From Trichopria drosophilae (lineage: Eukaryota > Arthropoda > Insecta > Hymenoptera > Diapriidae): 64,000 nucleotides of DNA. Shown in pieces: positions 26,955-39,720 of this stretch; the first letter of the stretch is position 1, and every line of letters begins with the position of its first letter. The notes under the pieces are model-generated. The model did not search any database. It was not told the origin of the DNA and was given only the letters and a program-made list of their open reading frames with translations. Where the stretch lies: assembly GCA_030407085.1 (NCBI GenBank), contig CM059584.1, forward strand, positions 5,642,001 to 5,706,000, in the 5' to 3' direction. A program made the translations under genes and the position numbers.

Positions 26955-27879
26955 ATTACAAAATATATATTTAATGTTCTAACATTGATTCAATTTTACT
27001 AAACTTAATACCGCATATTTTCATAAAAATAGAGAAAACTTCGAATTAACTCAAGACATTATTTTGGAATAATTACAATTGTATCAATAATTTGAGCCAA
27101 TTCATTTCATTACCAAAATTACATTCACAAGTTTTGGAGTTTTACGATTATTTTTCGAATTATTTCAATAAATAAATTGGATATTTCAACCTCAATATGG
27201 TTCTGAAGTACATATATGTCATTTATCTAACCTTACAACTGTAGAAATGTAAAAAAATATATTCTACACTTATCAATTAATAATTCAATTAAGTCTTATC
27301 GATAATAAGAATCATTTATTTCTGTCAGTTTTCGTTAAATTTTAGGTTAATTTTGCGACATCTGTTGGGAGTCCCATGAACTATATATACATTTTTCCGT
27401 TTCAAGGTTAATTTCCTTTTACGGGCTAATCGGCATTCTAAGTACAACTATAGTACACAAAATTTGTTTTGAGAACTAAAACGAATATCGTATCTAAGAA
27501 ACTTGTTAAAATATATTAATTTCGAATCACTTCCCCAATAAAGTTCAGAAAAATTAATGTGTCATGTAAGGCATAATGAAAGAAAAAGTGAAAAGCGACA
27601 TTTTTTTCCATTCATAAAATATTTTTCAAGAATAAGAATAATTTAATATTATTAAATTATTTACATTTTTCATTTTGTACATTTTTCTTGAGTTCTTTTA
27701 ATTACTTAAAAAAAGTACAGAATGTCTTCTATTTTAGACCTATAATAAACCTCGAAAATAAACTAAAAACTAGGAATATCGTTTTTTTACAATTTAGTTA
27801 CTAATTCCAACAACTTCTTTCCAAAATGTAACGGTAAAACGGCTCAAAATGTGCAGTATGAAACTTTACACGCGCAAAT

Positions 27880-29300
27880 TCAATAAACGGCGCTAAGAAG
27901 CCGTTCTTGTAGAAAGAAACTTGACGCCGGCACGGACTGTATATGAATTAAAACGCACCGACACGCGGTGCAAATGTATACCCCCCTGCATTTGGCGACT
28001 ATCGATTAGAAACACCACGACGTGCGTTACCAACCGGAATTCTCGTGAAATTAGTGTATTAATATTTATAAAAGTTTACAACGACGCGAGGGCAATGTTT
28101 CGCGCGATACCACCCTGCTGCATGGTTTTGTAATAAATGAATATCCTATCTATGGACTTCCATAAATCTTAATTAAAATATTTCCCGAGTCCAATAAAGT
28201 GTAATTAAATTTTCCGCTATAATATCAATTTTAATAAAGCCGCATTCCGAGGCATTTAATGCCGCCGGTAAATGAAATGCAGTTTTTTTCGAAATGCCCG
28301 ACCAACAACGGACGTACCTACTGAAGAACAATTCCTGCACTGTATAACAATTCTGCATGACATCCAACTTTTTAGCACTTTCTCGGTATTGCCGATGATT
28401 CGTTCGCGAACCTTTCGGAAGACGCTTTTGCATATAATCGCGAGAAAAGTAGTTGGTTTCATAAACAACACGAACGGCTATTACGCTAGAGGTTGGCGTC
28501 CACCCAGCCGCCCGAGAAACAGGGTTATCGAACTCGCGTATTCTTCATGACGTTCCTCGTTATGGGAGCAATCAAATAGAAACGCCATATTAGATGCAAC
28601 TAATGATAAGCATACTCCTCTCGTTCCATCACGTAAAAAGGTCGTTTATTCCTTAGCTAAAATAAAAAGCTGAAAAAAAGACACTTAGGCTTCTTGGCTT
28701 ACCCGTCACGAGATGTAACGTGGGTATTCATCCAAAGCGGCCCACAGGATCACACGGATCACACGCCGCACAAAATCACACGCGAAACCAAAAGCTCGAT
28801 TAAACTCGCGCCGCGTACTGTCGGCAAAACAGTCTTCACCCCCTAAATCTTCTCTGGTACTTTCTATCCGGATAAGAAAGTGAACCCAGTCATTTCACGG
28901 GGTATCACATAACTGGATTATACCTGGGTTCGCACAGTCGATCACATAAACTGGTGATAGGGGAAGATGAAGGTGACGTTACTGTTTCGCTTCGTGCACT
29001 TTCGAATAACGCGTGTCATATATGCAAGTTCAACGCACGCTACGCACGCGCACACACACGGCAGTTCCGAGATTCCGTGACGAAAGGAAGAACTTGCTCG
29101 ATGCGCGGTTCGAGTAAGACTGAACAACGAACCCTCCGAGAGTGGCGCGCGACCCCAAACTCAAAACCAATGGCGAATCAGTTGGAGGAATCGGCGCTGT
29201 CCCTGCGCAACTGTACCCAGGCCGAATTGACCACATGTTTTCCGGCGCACTTTTTATCCCCCCTGAAGTCCTTCTCGCTCACTCCCCTATGAAATTCATC
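27880..29300. promoter_or_regulatory. CpG-rich island, possible promoter or 5' exon region
   Basis: The most CpG-rich stretch of the window, densest at 28990-29240 (ACGCACGCGCACACACACGG, GAGAGTGGCGCGCGACC). It has ACCAATGGCGAATC with a CCAAT box at 29167-29171 and a donor-like CGAGTAAG at 29109-29116. Overlapping short ORFs on both strands lack recognisable domains. A promoter with a non-coding first exon is plausible, but direction and gene are unknown. Confidence 0.3.
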
Positions 29301-29972
29301 GTTTTTTGCTTGTCTTAAATTAGATGCTTTTTCATTACCCTAATCTTTGTAATTCATCACGAGGTAATTTCGCCTTGACCCGAAGTCAGAACCGTCCGAA
29401 ATCATTCCAACAAATGCCATTCTAATGGGCGTACTGCGATGGATCGAAGAAAATGCATCATTTTCGGTGTATCGCTTTACCCAAACTAGGTACCCAAAGA
29501 TCACTCGATATCTGTATATATATCAAACGAATTGCAAGGCGCAGTCAGAAGAGCTGTTAATCTGAAGTAGACGGTCTAGACGGATTTTTAAGTTTATTGA
29601 GCGGTAGCATGAGAGACTTCTACCACCGAGTCGGAAACTCGGAATGATTTAGAACGAGGTTTACGAGGTCGAAGAGATACGTGAATATATGCGAGGAACT
29701 GACACAATAGGATTCTTATTCAGGCTTTATATTCCTCTTTACTTGTGGATTTTTCACGAAACATAAAAAGGTGGCTGATGCCAAACAGAAATGCTTCGTG
29801 GAAATGCTTTCGATTTAAAAAACATTTCTAGGACTACCCTCATCGTAAACTATGTGTGAAACAACTATGAATGTCCAGGGTAATTACTTCCCCATCAGAA
29901 AATCACTACTATAGTAAGGTTGTAATAGTGGTTGAGGACTGAAAAACCTACATAAAACCTTAGGCCAGCCTA

Positions 29973-30949
29973 TTAACCCTTTGCGGCATAGTGATACATA
30001 CGTTGTATTTATTCACATTTCCTTACTTTGAAAGATACAGGGACGAAATCTTTTTTCATTTCCTATATTGAATTAATATAACTATTAAAAAAATTATTTG
30101 CTCATTTAGTGTTATTATTATAATTATTATTAACAAATAAAATTGAAAAAACGGCGGTTTTTTCGAATAAATTCATTTTTGCAAACTACACAAGGTTTTT
30201 TTAACTGTAGATTATTTATGAGGGTTTTTAGGGTCGCTGATCACGAATCCGACGTTAGTTTTACCAAATTCAAAATGGCGATCCAATATGGCGGCCAAAA
30301 AAAATGTCAAAATGCCTTATTTTCAACAAAATTTGTTACTCGGGCGGTTTGGGAGTTGCTGATTACGAATCCGATGTTAGTTTTACCAAATTCAAAATTG
30401 CGTATCGAATATGCGGGCCAAACAAATTTTAAAATGTCATTTTTAACAAAATTTGTTACTCGCTGGTTTTCGGGATCTCTGATTTCGAATCCAACGTTAA
30501 TTTGCCAAATCCATTGAATCCGGAATTTGAGACTATTATCCTTCGATTCGTAATCAGCGCTCCTGAAAACCCTCCAATATAAAATTTTCTTCAAATGGAG
30601 TCGTTTGTAAAATGTTTGTCCGGCAAGTTTTGATCTGCCATTTTTAACTTGTTAAACATAATAACGGATAACATGTCGTATTCAAAATTTTTGGCTTATA
30701 AAATCGATTTACCATTTTGAATTTATTAAAACTAACGTCTGATTCGCAATCAGCAACTTCGAAAACTACCTAGTAACCAATTTCAAGTGAATCTGACGAA
30801 TTGTGAAAAATTCGTCCTCCATATTGAATCCGCCATTTTTAATTTTCAAAATCTGACTTCAAATTCGTAATCAGCGACCCCTAAAACTCCCGAATAACAA
30901 ATTTCAGCTATTTTCCATGCATAGAAAAATGTATGCCGCAAAGGGTTAA
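29973..30949. mobile_element. TTAA foldback E: piggyBac-type ends with inverted tandem units
   Basis: Ends TTAA CCCTTTGCGGCATA and TATGCCGCAAAGGG TTAA are an exact 14 bp inverted repeat within TTAA duplications, as for piggyBac-like elements. Inside, units of about 121 bp start at 30237, 30359 and 30479 (CTGAT..CGAATCC, CAAATTCAAAATGGCG, AACAAAATTTGTTACT). Similar units then appear inverted (TTCGTAATCAGCG) to the right end. Short ORFs here (30143-30517, 30307-30594) are by-products of the repeats. Confidence 0.85.
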
Positions 30950-31189
30950 CACGTGAAATAAAGACCAAACGTATTACGTAAATATTAAAGTGCAATAGAT
31001 CAACATTTAACCAATTGAGGGAATTATATTATCTAATATGTGTGATTTTTTAACAATACGCGTTTTTTCATCGCATACTTTAAAATTTTAGATATTATAC
31101 TGTATTTTATTTATAATGCTATATTGTCGTAGAAAATTAGAGTAAAGTTACAAACCGATATTACAAGAATTCGTCGTGTTCTACTTACA

Positions 31190-31500
31190 TAGAGAAAAAT
31201 ATTTTTATTACTTCGACCCAGACTAAGTCATATTGAATTTGGTCACTTCGCGCATAAAAATTACCCCATAGTTTTTCATCAAATGTCGACGTTTCAGACC
31301 CTAAGAAACCCAACTCAACAGTAAAAAAATTTGTGTCCGTGACCTTGTACGTATGTACGTCCGTATGTCTCGTTTTTTGTCTCGCGATAACTCATAAACG
31401 GATAAGCGTATTGACATAATTTTTTTTTTTAAATATGCGTCTTGGCATAACTTAGATCTGATTAGATTTTGGCGTAGAGCCATCTGTTCATTACTAACAA
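31190..31500. repeat. possible dispersed-repeat fragment
   Basis: Contains GTACGTATGTACGTCCGTAT and CGATAACTCATAAACGGATA, an arrangement that recurs in insect intergenic repeats in my experience. No termini or second copy are seen in the window. Confidence 0.25.
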
Positions 31501-32612
31501 AAATTAGCCCCGATTAAGTTTCTTCGTAGTTTTTTGCGTTTATTTTGAAAAATACAAATTTTATTTAAAAATGTTTCAAACAAAAAAGATAGAGCATGAA
31601 ATTCTCTACAAAAAAGGTTATATGCATTTTCTTCCTAAAATCAACGATAATTCGATAAAAACTGGTTTAAAATGCTTATGACTATTGTCTGAAAAAGCTG
31701 AAAGATTTTCCGTCAGAGATCTTTTCGACACTTTCAAGATATCTTTGACGAATTATATGTATATATAATGTATATATAAGATCATAATGATACAGACAGT
31801 AATTAGTAAAACACTGTAAACATGTAATATGCATGAAGTAAGTGTTTTGCAACTTTATAAAATACTTCGGCTGGCCTGTTGTCGGAGTCGAAGTTTTTAA
31901 AATGCTCATTTTCAATTTTCATACATATAAGAAACACTATATTGTTGTAATATATCTATCGAAGCCACTTGGACCCAAATATGATTGGACCCCCAAATAT
32001 CAATATAATTTTATAATATAATTGAAACCCCACTGGGTCTAAGTTTCTGAGCGAGCGAAGCGAGCGAGGCACCACGCCAACATTAGTTTAATTTTATTTT
32101 CCCTACGCAGCGTATAATATAAAGGTGGAGATACAAGTTATGCAGCGGATTTTTTTTAATTAACTGCAACTTTTGATCGGGTCATTGACTTTTGATGATC
32201 AAGCTCTCGCTTTAAAACTAATATCAATATGTAACTTTTTGCTTACAAGTCATGAAGTACTGATGCTACACTAATTGAGCTTATGCACAAAAGATACCTA
32301 TTCCTTATTCAAAACCCATTTTCGTAGTAGGTGCCAAATACAGCCACAAAAGTTACGAATCGCATCTAGCGGTGATGACAACAATTAAGCCGGGGATTAC
32401 AAAGAGAATTGCATATAGAGGCTAATACAATGTTTGCATGTAAGATTGTGCTACGCTAAATTTTCTGTTCTCTGTGATGTCGACATAGCGATGTGTTTTG
32501 TGAGGGTATTATATTAAATAAATGTACTGAAACGTTTCTCCTACAACGTCGAGATTATTTACGTTATTACGTTTTATTATGTGGACCCCACATCAGGTAG
32601 TATTGGCGTACT

Positions 32613-32717
32613 CCCAACGGGCACGAAGGACCCAAATGTTGCTAAAACGTTTTTAGAATGTTCCAGAAACGTTCCTAAAACGTTTTAGAAACATTCGGGA
32701 CTTTCGTGTCCGTTGGG
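32613..32717. mobile_element. CCCAACGGRCACGAA short palindromic MITE
   Basis: CCCAACGGGCACGAAGGACC and its imperfect complement ending CTTTCGTGTCCGTTGGG form inverted ends of about 28 bp around a core of AAAACGTTT repeats. Total 105 bp; the strand would fold into one hairpin. Confidence 0.8.
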
Positions 32718-32904
32718 CTTCGTAATTGTAATATTTTAGATTTAATTATAATATTATAAAATTGTATAGCAAACAATCCCTGTCAAGTTCATAAATATCC
32801 ATGTCATAATCTAATATCCCACTTATTCTTCTTCATGTCCGCAAAATGAATCTTTACGGTCGAATATATAAGCGAGTCGTGTAATATTACAATACTGTCG
32901 TAAT

Positions 32905-33135
32905 ATGAAATGCGACTTTAAACTTGTCAATAATGTGATATTGCTTTATGATGAATCTGATTGTATTCTCGAAATGTACTGTCGAAATATCATTTTTAAT
33001 ACTCCACAGTATAGTGAAGAATTAAAGTTGTTTATTCAGATAATATTTCCTGAGATTTTAATTGGTGTTTCATCCCAGGCCTACCCAATGATCAGACGAC
33101 CGATCATAGACATGATGCTTTCTTGTTATGAGTAA
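32905..33135 (+). other. 76-codon ORF, doubtful
   Basis: Starts MKCDFKLVNNVILLYDESDC and has mixed, protein-like composition. It lacks splice context, a recognised family, or a polyadenylation signal close by. May be chance or a remnant. Confidence 0.15.
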
Positions 33136-35984
33136 ATACTGGCTGAAAGCGCTCCAAAGCTGAAAAAATACATTACATATAAAGAACATTATTTCGAACT
33201 AGACAATTGCGTATTTTATAACAAATGTGTATATAATGAATATAATTTTTGTGGCGTTCATTACTACGCGAACAATTTAGTACTACTCTTATACTTCATA
33301 ATGCGCTATTAGTCGACGACATTAGTATTGCCTTAATTTCAAATGACAGAAAGTTTTTGAGAAAAAATCTTAGGTAATCGACCAATAGCTCATTTTAAAG
33401 GGTGGGAGTATTACTAAATGGTGCAAGTAGTAAAACAGACATACAAATTTTCGCCACTCATAAATAGAAAAAAAAGGAGTTGCGAGTACATAATCGCAAA
33501 TACTACTTACTTGGGATTCAAATTCTACACAGAAAATTACTTCGGAACTTTTACTTTTTGTAGACTAGTGTTGAGTTTCGTTTTAGGTTTCATCACAGAT
33601 AGAAAGATTAAGCTTTAATTACCTATCATTTAATCATCGACCATATACAGAACACTCGAAATCCAAATTCATACGTTTATTACTCTTGCATAATGATAAA
33701 CGATCTTTACTAGCAGCAATCAATCACTAACCTGTGGATTGAACATGAGTATCGTCGAGCACATTTATTCTAAAATATTTTCTAGCGCATAGATTCAACA
33801 AGTTCCCTATTAAAATATCACCGAAAACTTAAATCTGTAAAACGTTTAAATTACCGTTTTTTAAACTTTTACAAGTATACCGACCAATCATAAAGTAGCA
33901 TTCGTTTAATACGAAATCCCTTCTTTAAAGAATATGCCTGGATCCACCCGTATATAGCAACGTTTCTCCCAATCACGCTGACAAAGCGGGATTGTGGTTC
34001 TGCTATGAAGTATACACCCACACATGTATATTAGTCGTTACCCGACCTTATGTTTCATTTATGATTTTTCGTCTCTAGCGGCAGTGATTTATATATCTAA
34101 TCGAGTGCGAGGGAAGAGTTGCGTGGTAATCCGCCTAATTTCAGTAACCCTGCCGGGAAATAAAATAAACCTGCATCCTTTACTGAAGGAAGTCCAAAAT
34201 TATTTACATTACTAACCTACCAGTGTAGTGACAAAAAAAGATGAATTTGCATTGTAAATAATGTCACAGAAATAATAGTACGATTCATATATTCAAATCT
34301 CATTTTCAAATTTTTCCAAATCTCAAAAATTTGTACATATAATATTAAAAAATAATAGATAAAGATTTTATTTTCAAAAAGTCTTTACAGTATTTTATTT
34401 ATAAGCATATTTATAGTTATCTTATATTAATTTTCGTATTTTATCAGAGTAGTAAGTAGGTTCATTATGTATTATAAGTACCTCTGAAGTTCGGCTACAG
34501 GGACATTTATATTATTTGTTAAACGAACCTATTAAAGTAAATATTGAATTCTATTTCAAAACTTTTTTATAATATATTTTTTAGAATAAAATCCGTTTTA
34601 TGTTTTTGGGTACATTCTTCCCACTATAAAACATGTTCAATGTATGTACTCATTTATTTTAATGTTAAAGCAGTGTAGAGATAAACGATCTACTGTCGAC
34701 CTCAATGCGCATGCTTTAACGCCTGTGTTTAACCTGTTAATAACATAGTAAGAACTTCTTATACCGTATCGATGCCAAAGTTACTTCCTTATTTAACATC
34801 GTCCTTATTATTTACCTTTAGTTACGTCAAAAGTATGTACGTTATTATTAAAGTACGATGTACTTTGTAGAATACATACGCAAATTAAGTACTCCAATTT
34901 TTGTACAAAAAAATCTTCAGCGGCGAGAGTCTAACCATTGTCTATGTCAAAACAAAAGAATGAAAAATTTGAGGTCAGTAATTTGAAAAGGACAAGAAAC
35001 ACTGTAAAATAATTAAGTAACTAAAGAACTGTAAATCTGATCATTTATAACTGTTTTCAATTAGTATTTATATTACATAATTAGACTTTATCGTCGCATG
35101 TGTTATTATCTTACTTTTTTTCCGTGACTTCGGAATTCGACTGCAATAATGTTTTATATGTTAATGAATAATTATTATAAAGATATATTTTAAATGTCGG
35201 TGTATTAAATAATTTTATGCTAGCAGTGGCATCTTCTGGTATTTCTGAATCTTTAAGTACAAGGAACCAATAAATTATTCTTAGGTTATCTGTAATACCT
35301 ATGAATATTTTCAAGATTACTAAAATTTTAGAAAAATTAGATTGAGAAAATTAATGTGAGCACATTTCTTTTGAAACAGATACATTTTTTTAAAAACTGG
35401 ATTTCATATATGGCAATTATATCTGTATATATAGATTGTATAAACAAATAGTTAATTAACACGATTCTTTTACAATTTTCAGAACTTATTTTTCTGCTAG
35501 TAGCATTTCCATAAATCAAATAGTAATGTAATTCGGAGCGTAATAACCTATTGCCGTGGTAAAATATGATATCTGATACACCGAGAAAATGTGCAAGTGT
35601 AATTTCAAAAGTTTTGTTAATTACTTTTAGTTTCGTAATCCGGGGAAAAATTCACAAGAAAATAAATTAACTTCGCAAGAAATTCCTTTCTACTCGAATT
35701 CACAGGAAGAAAAGGCAATTTCGTGTAGGGCATGTTTGTTCATTCATTTTCCTTTCTTTCAGTCCTAAAATGTAGATTTTAAAAAGCTTAGAAGATCCAA
35801 ACTAACAATAATTATCGATATGTGAGTGATGAACTGAAACTAATAAAATATCCTCTAAACATAAAAAAATACATTGTACTTTTATCTTTTCATGTTTCAA
35901 ACTGTCGACAACTAAGAAGTATTAGTATACAAATATTTTTAATGTACAAATTTAAACGTGAAATCAATGTTAATGATACATGTT

Positions 35985-36060
35985 ATAATCGAAGAGACTT
36001 CAATACTGAAGAGAATGCAATTTAAACCATTCTGATATGTTGTGTATTTTTTTAAAATAC
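35985..36060 (+). repeat. direct repeat, copy 1
   Basis: ATCGAAGAGACTTCAATACT followed by GAGAATGCAATTTAAACCATTCTGATATGTTG recurs with changes at 36848-36916. Divergence suggests an old tandem duplication or TE fragment. No terminal structure is evident. Confidence 0.6.
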
Positions 36061-36845
36061 GGTCAATTTATTTATTCAATAATTTCTTAATTAGGGCGCA
36101 CCAAATTTCATTAAAATCCGTTTAATTTCTGCTAAGAATTTGCACACGTTACGTTTAAAATGTATTGACCTCATTAACCCCTTAATAAGTCCGGCAGATG
36201 TGCTTCATTAACGACACCCAGGACCTCGTTTACAACATGACATTTTCCAGGATTGAAATTTTACATGAAATAACCACGTCGTTTATTTTTCAAAATTACA
36301 GAGTATCAAATTCAATTAATAAAAACGGTTTCCATGCTACATACACTTGTCTATCTTGATGATTGAGGAAAACCTAAATTTCCATTTGTACTCGGAAAAA
36401 AGAAAGTAGTTAGAAAATTTGTTCTAGTTGGTATTTAAATAGTAAGACAAACCAGTGAAGAAGGGATATAAACGTAATCGATAAAAATTGAGGTGTTTAT
36501 GGTGGGTATATTTCATGGTAGCATCAAAGATGTTAGACAAATTGTTTCATGTCAAAATTTTACAAAATGGCCTAAACTTACGGAATATTTGCAGAAGCGC
36601 CTCGATCTTTAAGTTTGCAGGTTTCAGACAAGATGGAGCTCGTAATTCGTGTCTGAAATAAAAAAACAAAATTTGTTGTTATTATTATAAGATTATCTTC
36701 CATGTAATCCGAGAAACCCTGGAAGAAATGATGAAATAAAAATTAATAGCAGTTTTCAATTAAAAGTGTTAATTTACAAGAAAAGAATTGTACTTCCCGC
36801 CCGCTTTAATAATAGTAAAGACTTTTTTTACAAACATGTACCTTC

Positions 36846-36916
36846 ACATCGAAGAGACTTTTTAATACTGTCGAGAATGCAATTTGAATCATTCCGATAT
36901 GTTGTATTTTTTTTAA
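36846..36916 (+). repeat. direct repeat, copy 2
   Basis: ATCGAAGAGACTTTTTAATA and later GAGAATGCAATTTGAATCAT, CCGATATGTTG match copy 1 about 860 bp upstream. Confidence 0.6.
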
Positions 36917-36980
36917 TCTTGTTTGTAAACAAGAAAAAACGCAAAAATTAAAAGTGGAAAAATAGCATTTTTCAATACAA

Positions 36981-37217
36981 GGACGTAAAACCAGATTTTA
37001 TGGCCCGAATGCGATAAAAGCGTAGGAGGACCTGCGAAGCCGTAAAATCTTAAGGTCGTGTGCCGAACATTATTTTTCGGTACTGAAAGCTGTAAAAATT
37101 CTATTTCGCGAACTGCATTTAGGTTATTTTTTTGACAGCGCAGATTCATGTTTCACGTGATCCGAGAAATTTCATTTTACGGACTAAAAGTAGGCCGTAA
37201 AATCGGATTTTACGGCT
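36981..37217. repeat. CGTAAAA / TTTTACG repeat region with perfect palindrome, copy 3
   Basis: The left side has GGACGTAAAACCAGATTTTA and the right side a perfect 23 bp palindrome GCCGTAAAATC-G-GATTTTACGGC (37194-37216). The middle has another GCCGTAAAATC at 37039. It may be a third member of the CGTAAA family. Confidence 0.5.
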
Positions 37218-39092
37218 ATAGTACCGTAAGAATTTCGAATTATATGTATGTGAGAAAGACAATAAATTGAGTGTGTAAAGTAGTAGGAAATATAATAGTG
37301 TTGATCTATTGTTAGTACAATATTGAACCGCGTTGTTATAGATGATGCGATAAGGTAGGACGTACGTTGCCATTGTAGGGACATCTCAATCGATATACAA
37401 ACGAAGGAAAGTCCACGTTATATCATATAGAACACATACGTTTTATACAACAGTCAATTAATTTCTATTTTTTCCTATCCTGTGTGAATAAGTGGCCTTT
37501 ATTTTTAATAAAATAGAAATATAGGTTTTAATAAATCTAAAAATTAGCAACCAACATTAACAATTTGTTATCTATTGTCAAGTGTGCGAAAGATATCATA
37601 TGAACAGAAGACTAAAATAACTCTAACAACTAGTTAAAATAAAATTTTACTGATATCCTTCGTATAATTAAACATTTTAATCAATGCATTTAAAGCCGCT
37701 ATTAAAATATAAATGACGAATTTATGTATGCATGTGTGAATATATAAATTTTATTGAATAATATGAAATCCATATTATCGATAGAATTTTCGAGATATTA
37801 GATTATAATATAATTTTACTAACATTGACGTTTCTGAGTATGCCCGTCGTAAATTTATATAAATTAAACACATGGCTGAAATTTCAGATAAGAACTGTAT
37901 GCCCATTTCCACGTACAGAAACAATTTAATAATCAGTGGCAATGTGTTCGTTCCATATTATTTTTAATTACCAATATGAGTGTAATACTTAATAAAGTTG
38001 AGAGCAACGAACATAATGCCTCAGACAAATACGGTCTTCAACGTACAATAAATCCTCGGCAATCTCAATGTACTTATGTCTTTAATAAAGCTTTCATTTT
38101 AACAACGTGTAATACGTCTGCGAAACGTCATGAACAACTGTCATGGATACTAAAATGTCTAAAGTACTCTTAAGAGTGCTCTTAACATCCAATTGATCGC
38201 GACACGGACTACTTTACTTTATTGCAACTATTAAGACAAAGGGGGAAACACGTTTTAAAACTTCGGTAAATACAGAGAAGTTCAGTAATTATAAAACAAA
38301 AAAATGAAGTATCCCATAGTCTACTTTGCAAGTTACGTTTCATGAATCGTATAAGTAAATACATAATTTACTAAGTTTTTACATTTCTAAACTATATATT
38401 TTTTGCAGGTGTTTATTATTGATAAATTGAATATTATTAATTATAATAATAATTATTAAAGTGGAAAAGCTATTATTATCTCACTATGCGTAGTTTAGTT
38501 AGTTAGATGGAGCACGAAAGCAATGAATTTTTCATTTAATGTAAATAGCATTACGTACATTTTTTAATTAACAATATTTGCGAACGTTGCATTCTAATCA
38601 AAATTACAAGAATTCAATTCGTCGTGGCATATCGATGACGGTGTTCTGGTAGACACTTTTGATGTATACGTCCTTCCTGGCAAGCCTCATGAATCGCAAA
38701 ATAATTCTACAAATGCTGAATTACAAAACGTTAACGCAGGAAGGAAATGAAGGAGGTCTCATATACAATAAAACAAGTACTAGACTTGCATGTACAAATA
38801 CTTCGATCTGAAAAATTCAATGCAGTCATTTTCTCTTTAATTAGATGCATTTATTTTCAGAGGCATTGCCAATAATAATGTAAAATATATGTAAAATGAA
38901 GTATTCATTTGGAGAAATAATTATGACATTAAATTCCAAAGCACATTTCAATTTATAAATAAATCAATTTTTATTTTTTTAAATGTCAAAGTCAGCATAT
39001 AAAAGGTATGAAATAACTGATAGTTTCTAATTCTAGGTAGTCTGAACCCACTAATTGTCCTTCACCGTAATTGCTCAAACCCCGCTATTGCC
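37218..39092. other. AT-rich non-coding DNA
   Basis: No coding or structured element seen. Confidence 0.5.
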
Positions 39093-39406
39093 TACCCAAG
39101 TGAACAAAATTAGTACGAATTGCATAATAAAAATATACAATTTATTGTAACAAGATTTACCCCAAAAGTGATTCTATACAATTTTTGTACAAAATGTTTC
39201 AAGTTTCAATAAAATGGTATATAATGAAAAATTACTTATGTTTATTTCTTATTACATTTTTTGTTTAGTTCAAATTTTTTAAACTATACAAAATTGTGGG
39301 ACTTAAAATTTCAATGAGGGTATGGAAGGTTTCGAAAGAAAAATTTTGAAACAAAAAATTGTATATTTTTATTATGCATTTTGCACTAAATTTGTTCACT
39401 TGGGTA
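39093..39406. mobile_element. CCCAAGTGAACA MITE with TA duplication
   Basis: Inverted ends TA CCCAAGTGAACAAAATTAGT and CACTAAATTTGTTCACTTGG G TA, with inner matches TGCATAATAAAAATATACAA and complement. TA duplications and a terminal repeat of about 48 bp suggest a Tc1/mariner-type MITE, 310 bp. Confidence 0.85.
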
Positions 39407-39429
39407 TTGTGTGATCTCCATTATTGTCC

Positions 39430-39720
39430 CCTTCTTCACCTCTTTAGGGAGCATTTCTCTTATAAGGGGCCACATGACATAATATATTGTGGGCGTGCAC
39501 AATTTCTCCGCCACCGATGAGTCGGATTTGTAGAAAGTTGGTGGGAGTAGGGACAGACAATAAGGGAGTTACCATTTCTCCTAGGGTCCCGCCCAAGACA
39601 ATATAAGGGGGTACTTACTGCACGCACGAAGTGCGGGTGAACGAGATGCGACGAGAAATACTTGAGATATGCCAGATTTAAGGCATATGTTAAACAAAAA
39701 TCCCACAATCATAATTTACT
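39430..39720. other. GC-richer segment, unidentified
   Basis: Contains CTCCGCCACCGATGAGTCGG, CTAGGGTCCCGCCC and GCACGCACGAAGTGCGGG, unlike its AT-rich flanks. The 82-codon minus ORF has no recognised domain. It could be a repeat fragment. Confidence 0.25.

Larger units (their letters stand above)
32718..36980. other. AT-rich non-coding DNA
   Basis: Apart from the direct-repeat pair and one doubtful ORF listed separately, nothing recognised. Confidence 0.45.

Noticed and set aside
28173..29292. Several overlapping ORFs on both strands in the CpG-rich island
   Set aside because: Mutually overlapping in different frames, no recognisable domains; expected from fewer stop codons in GC-rich DNA.
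30143..30594. Overlapping 124- and 95-codon ORFs on opposite strands
   Set aside because: They arise from the ~121 bp tandem units of the 29.97 kb foldback; the protein shows the same repeat period.
39510..39545. Hammerhead-like CGATGAGTCGG
   Set aside because: The core lacks the CUGANGA start and a properly placed GAAA; not a hammerhead.
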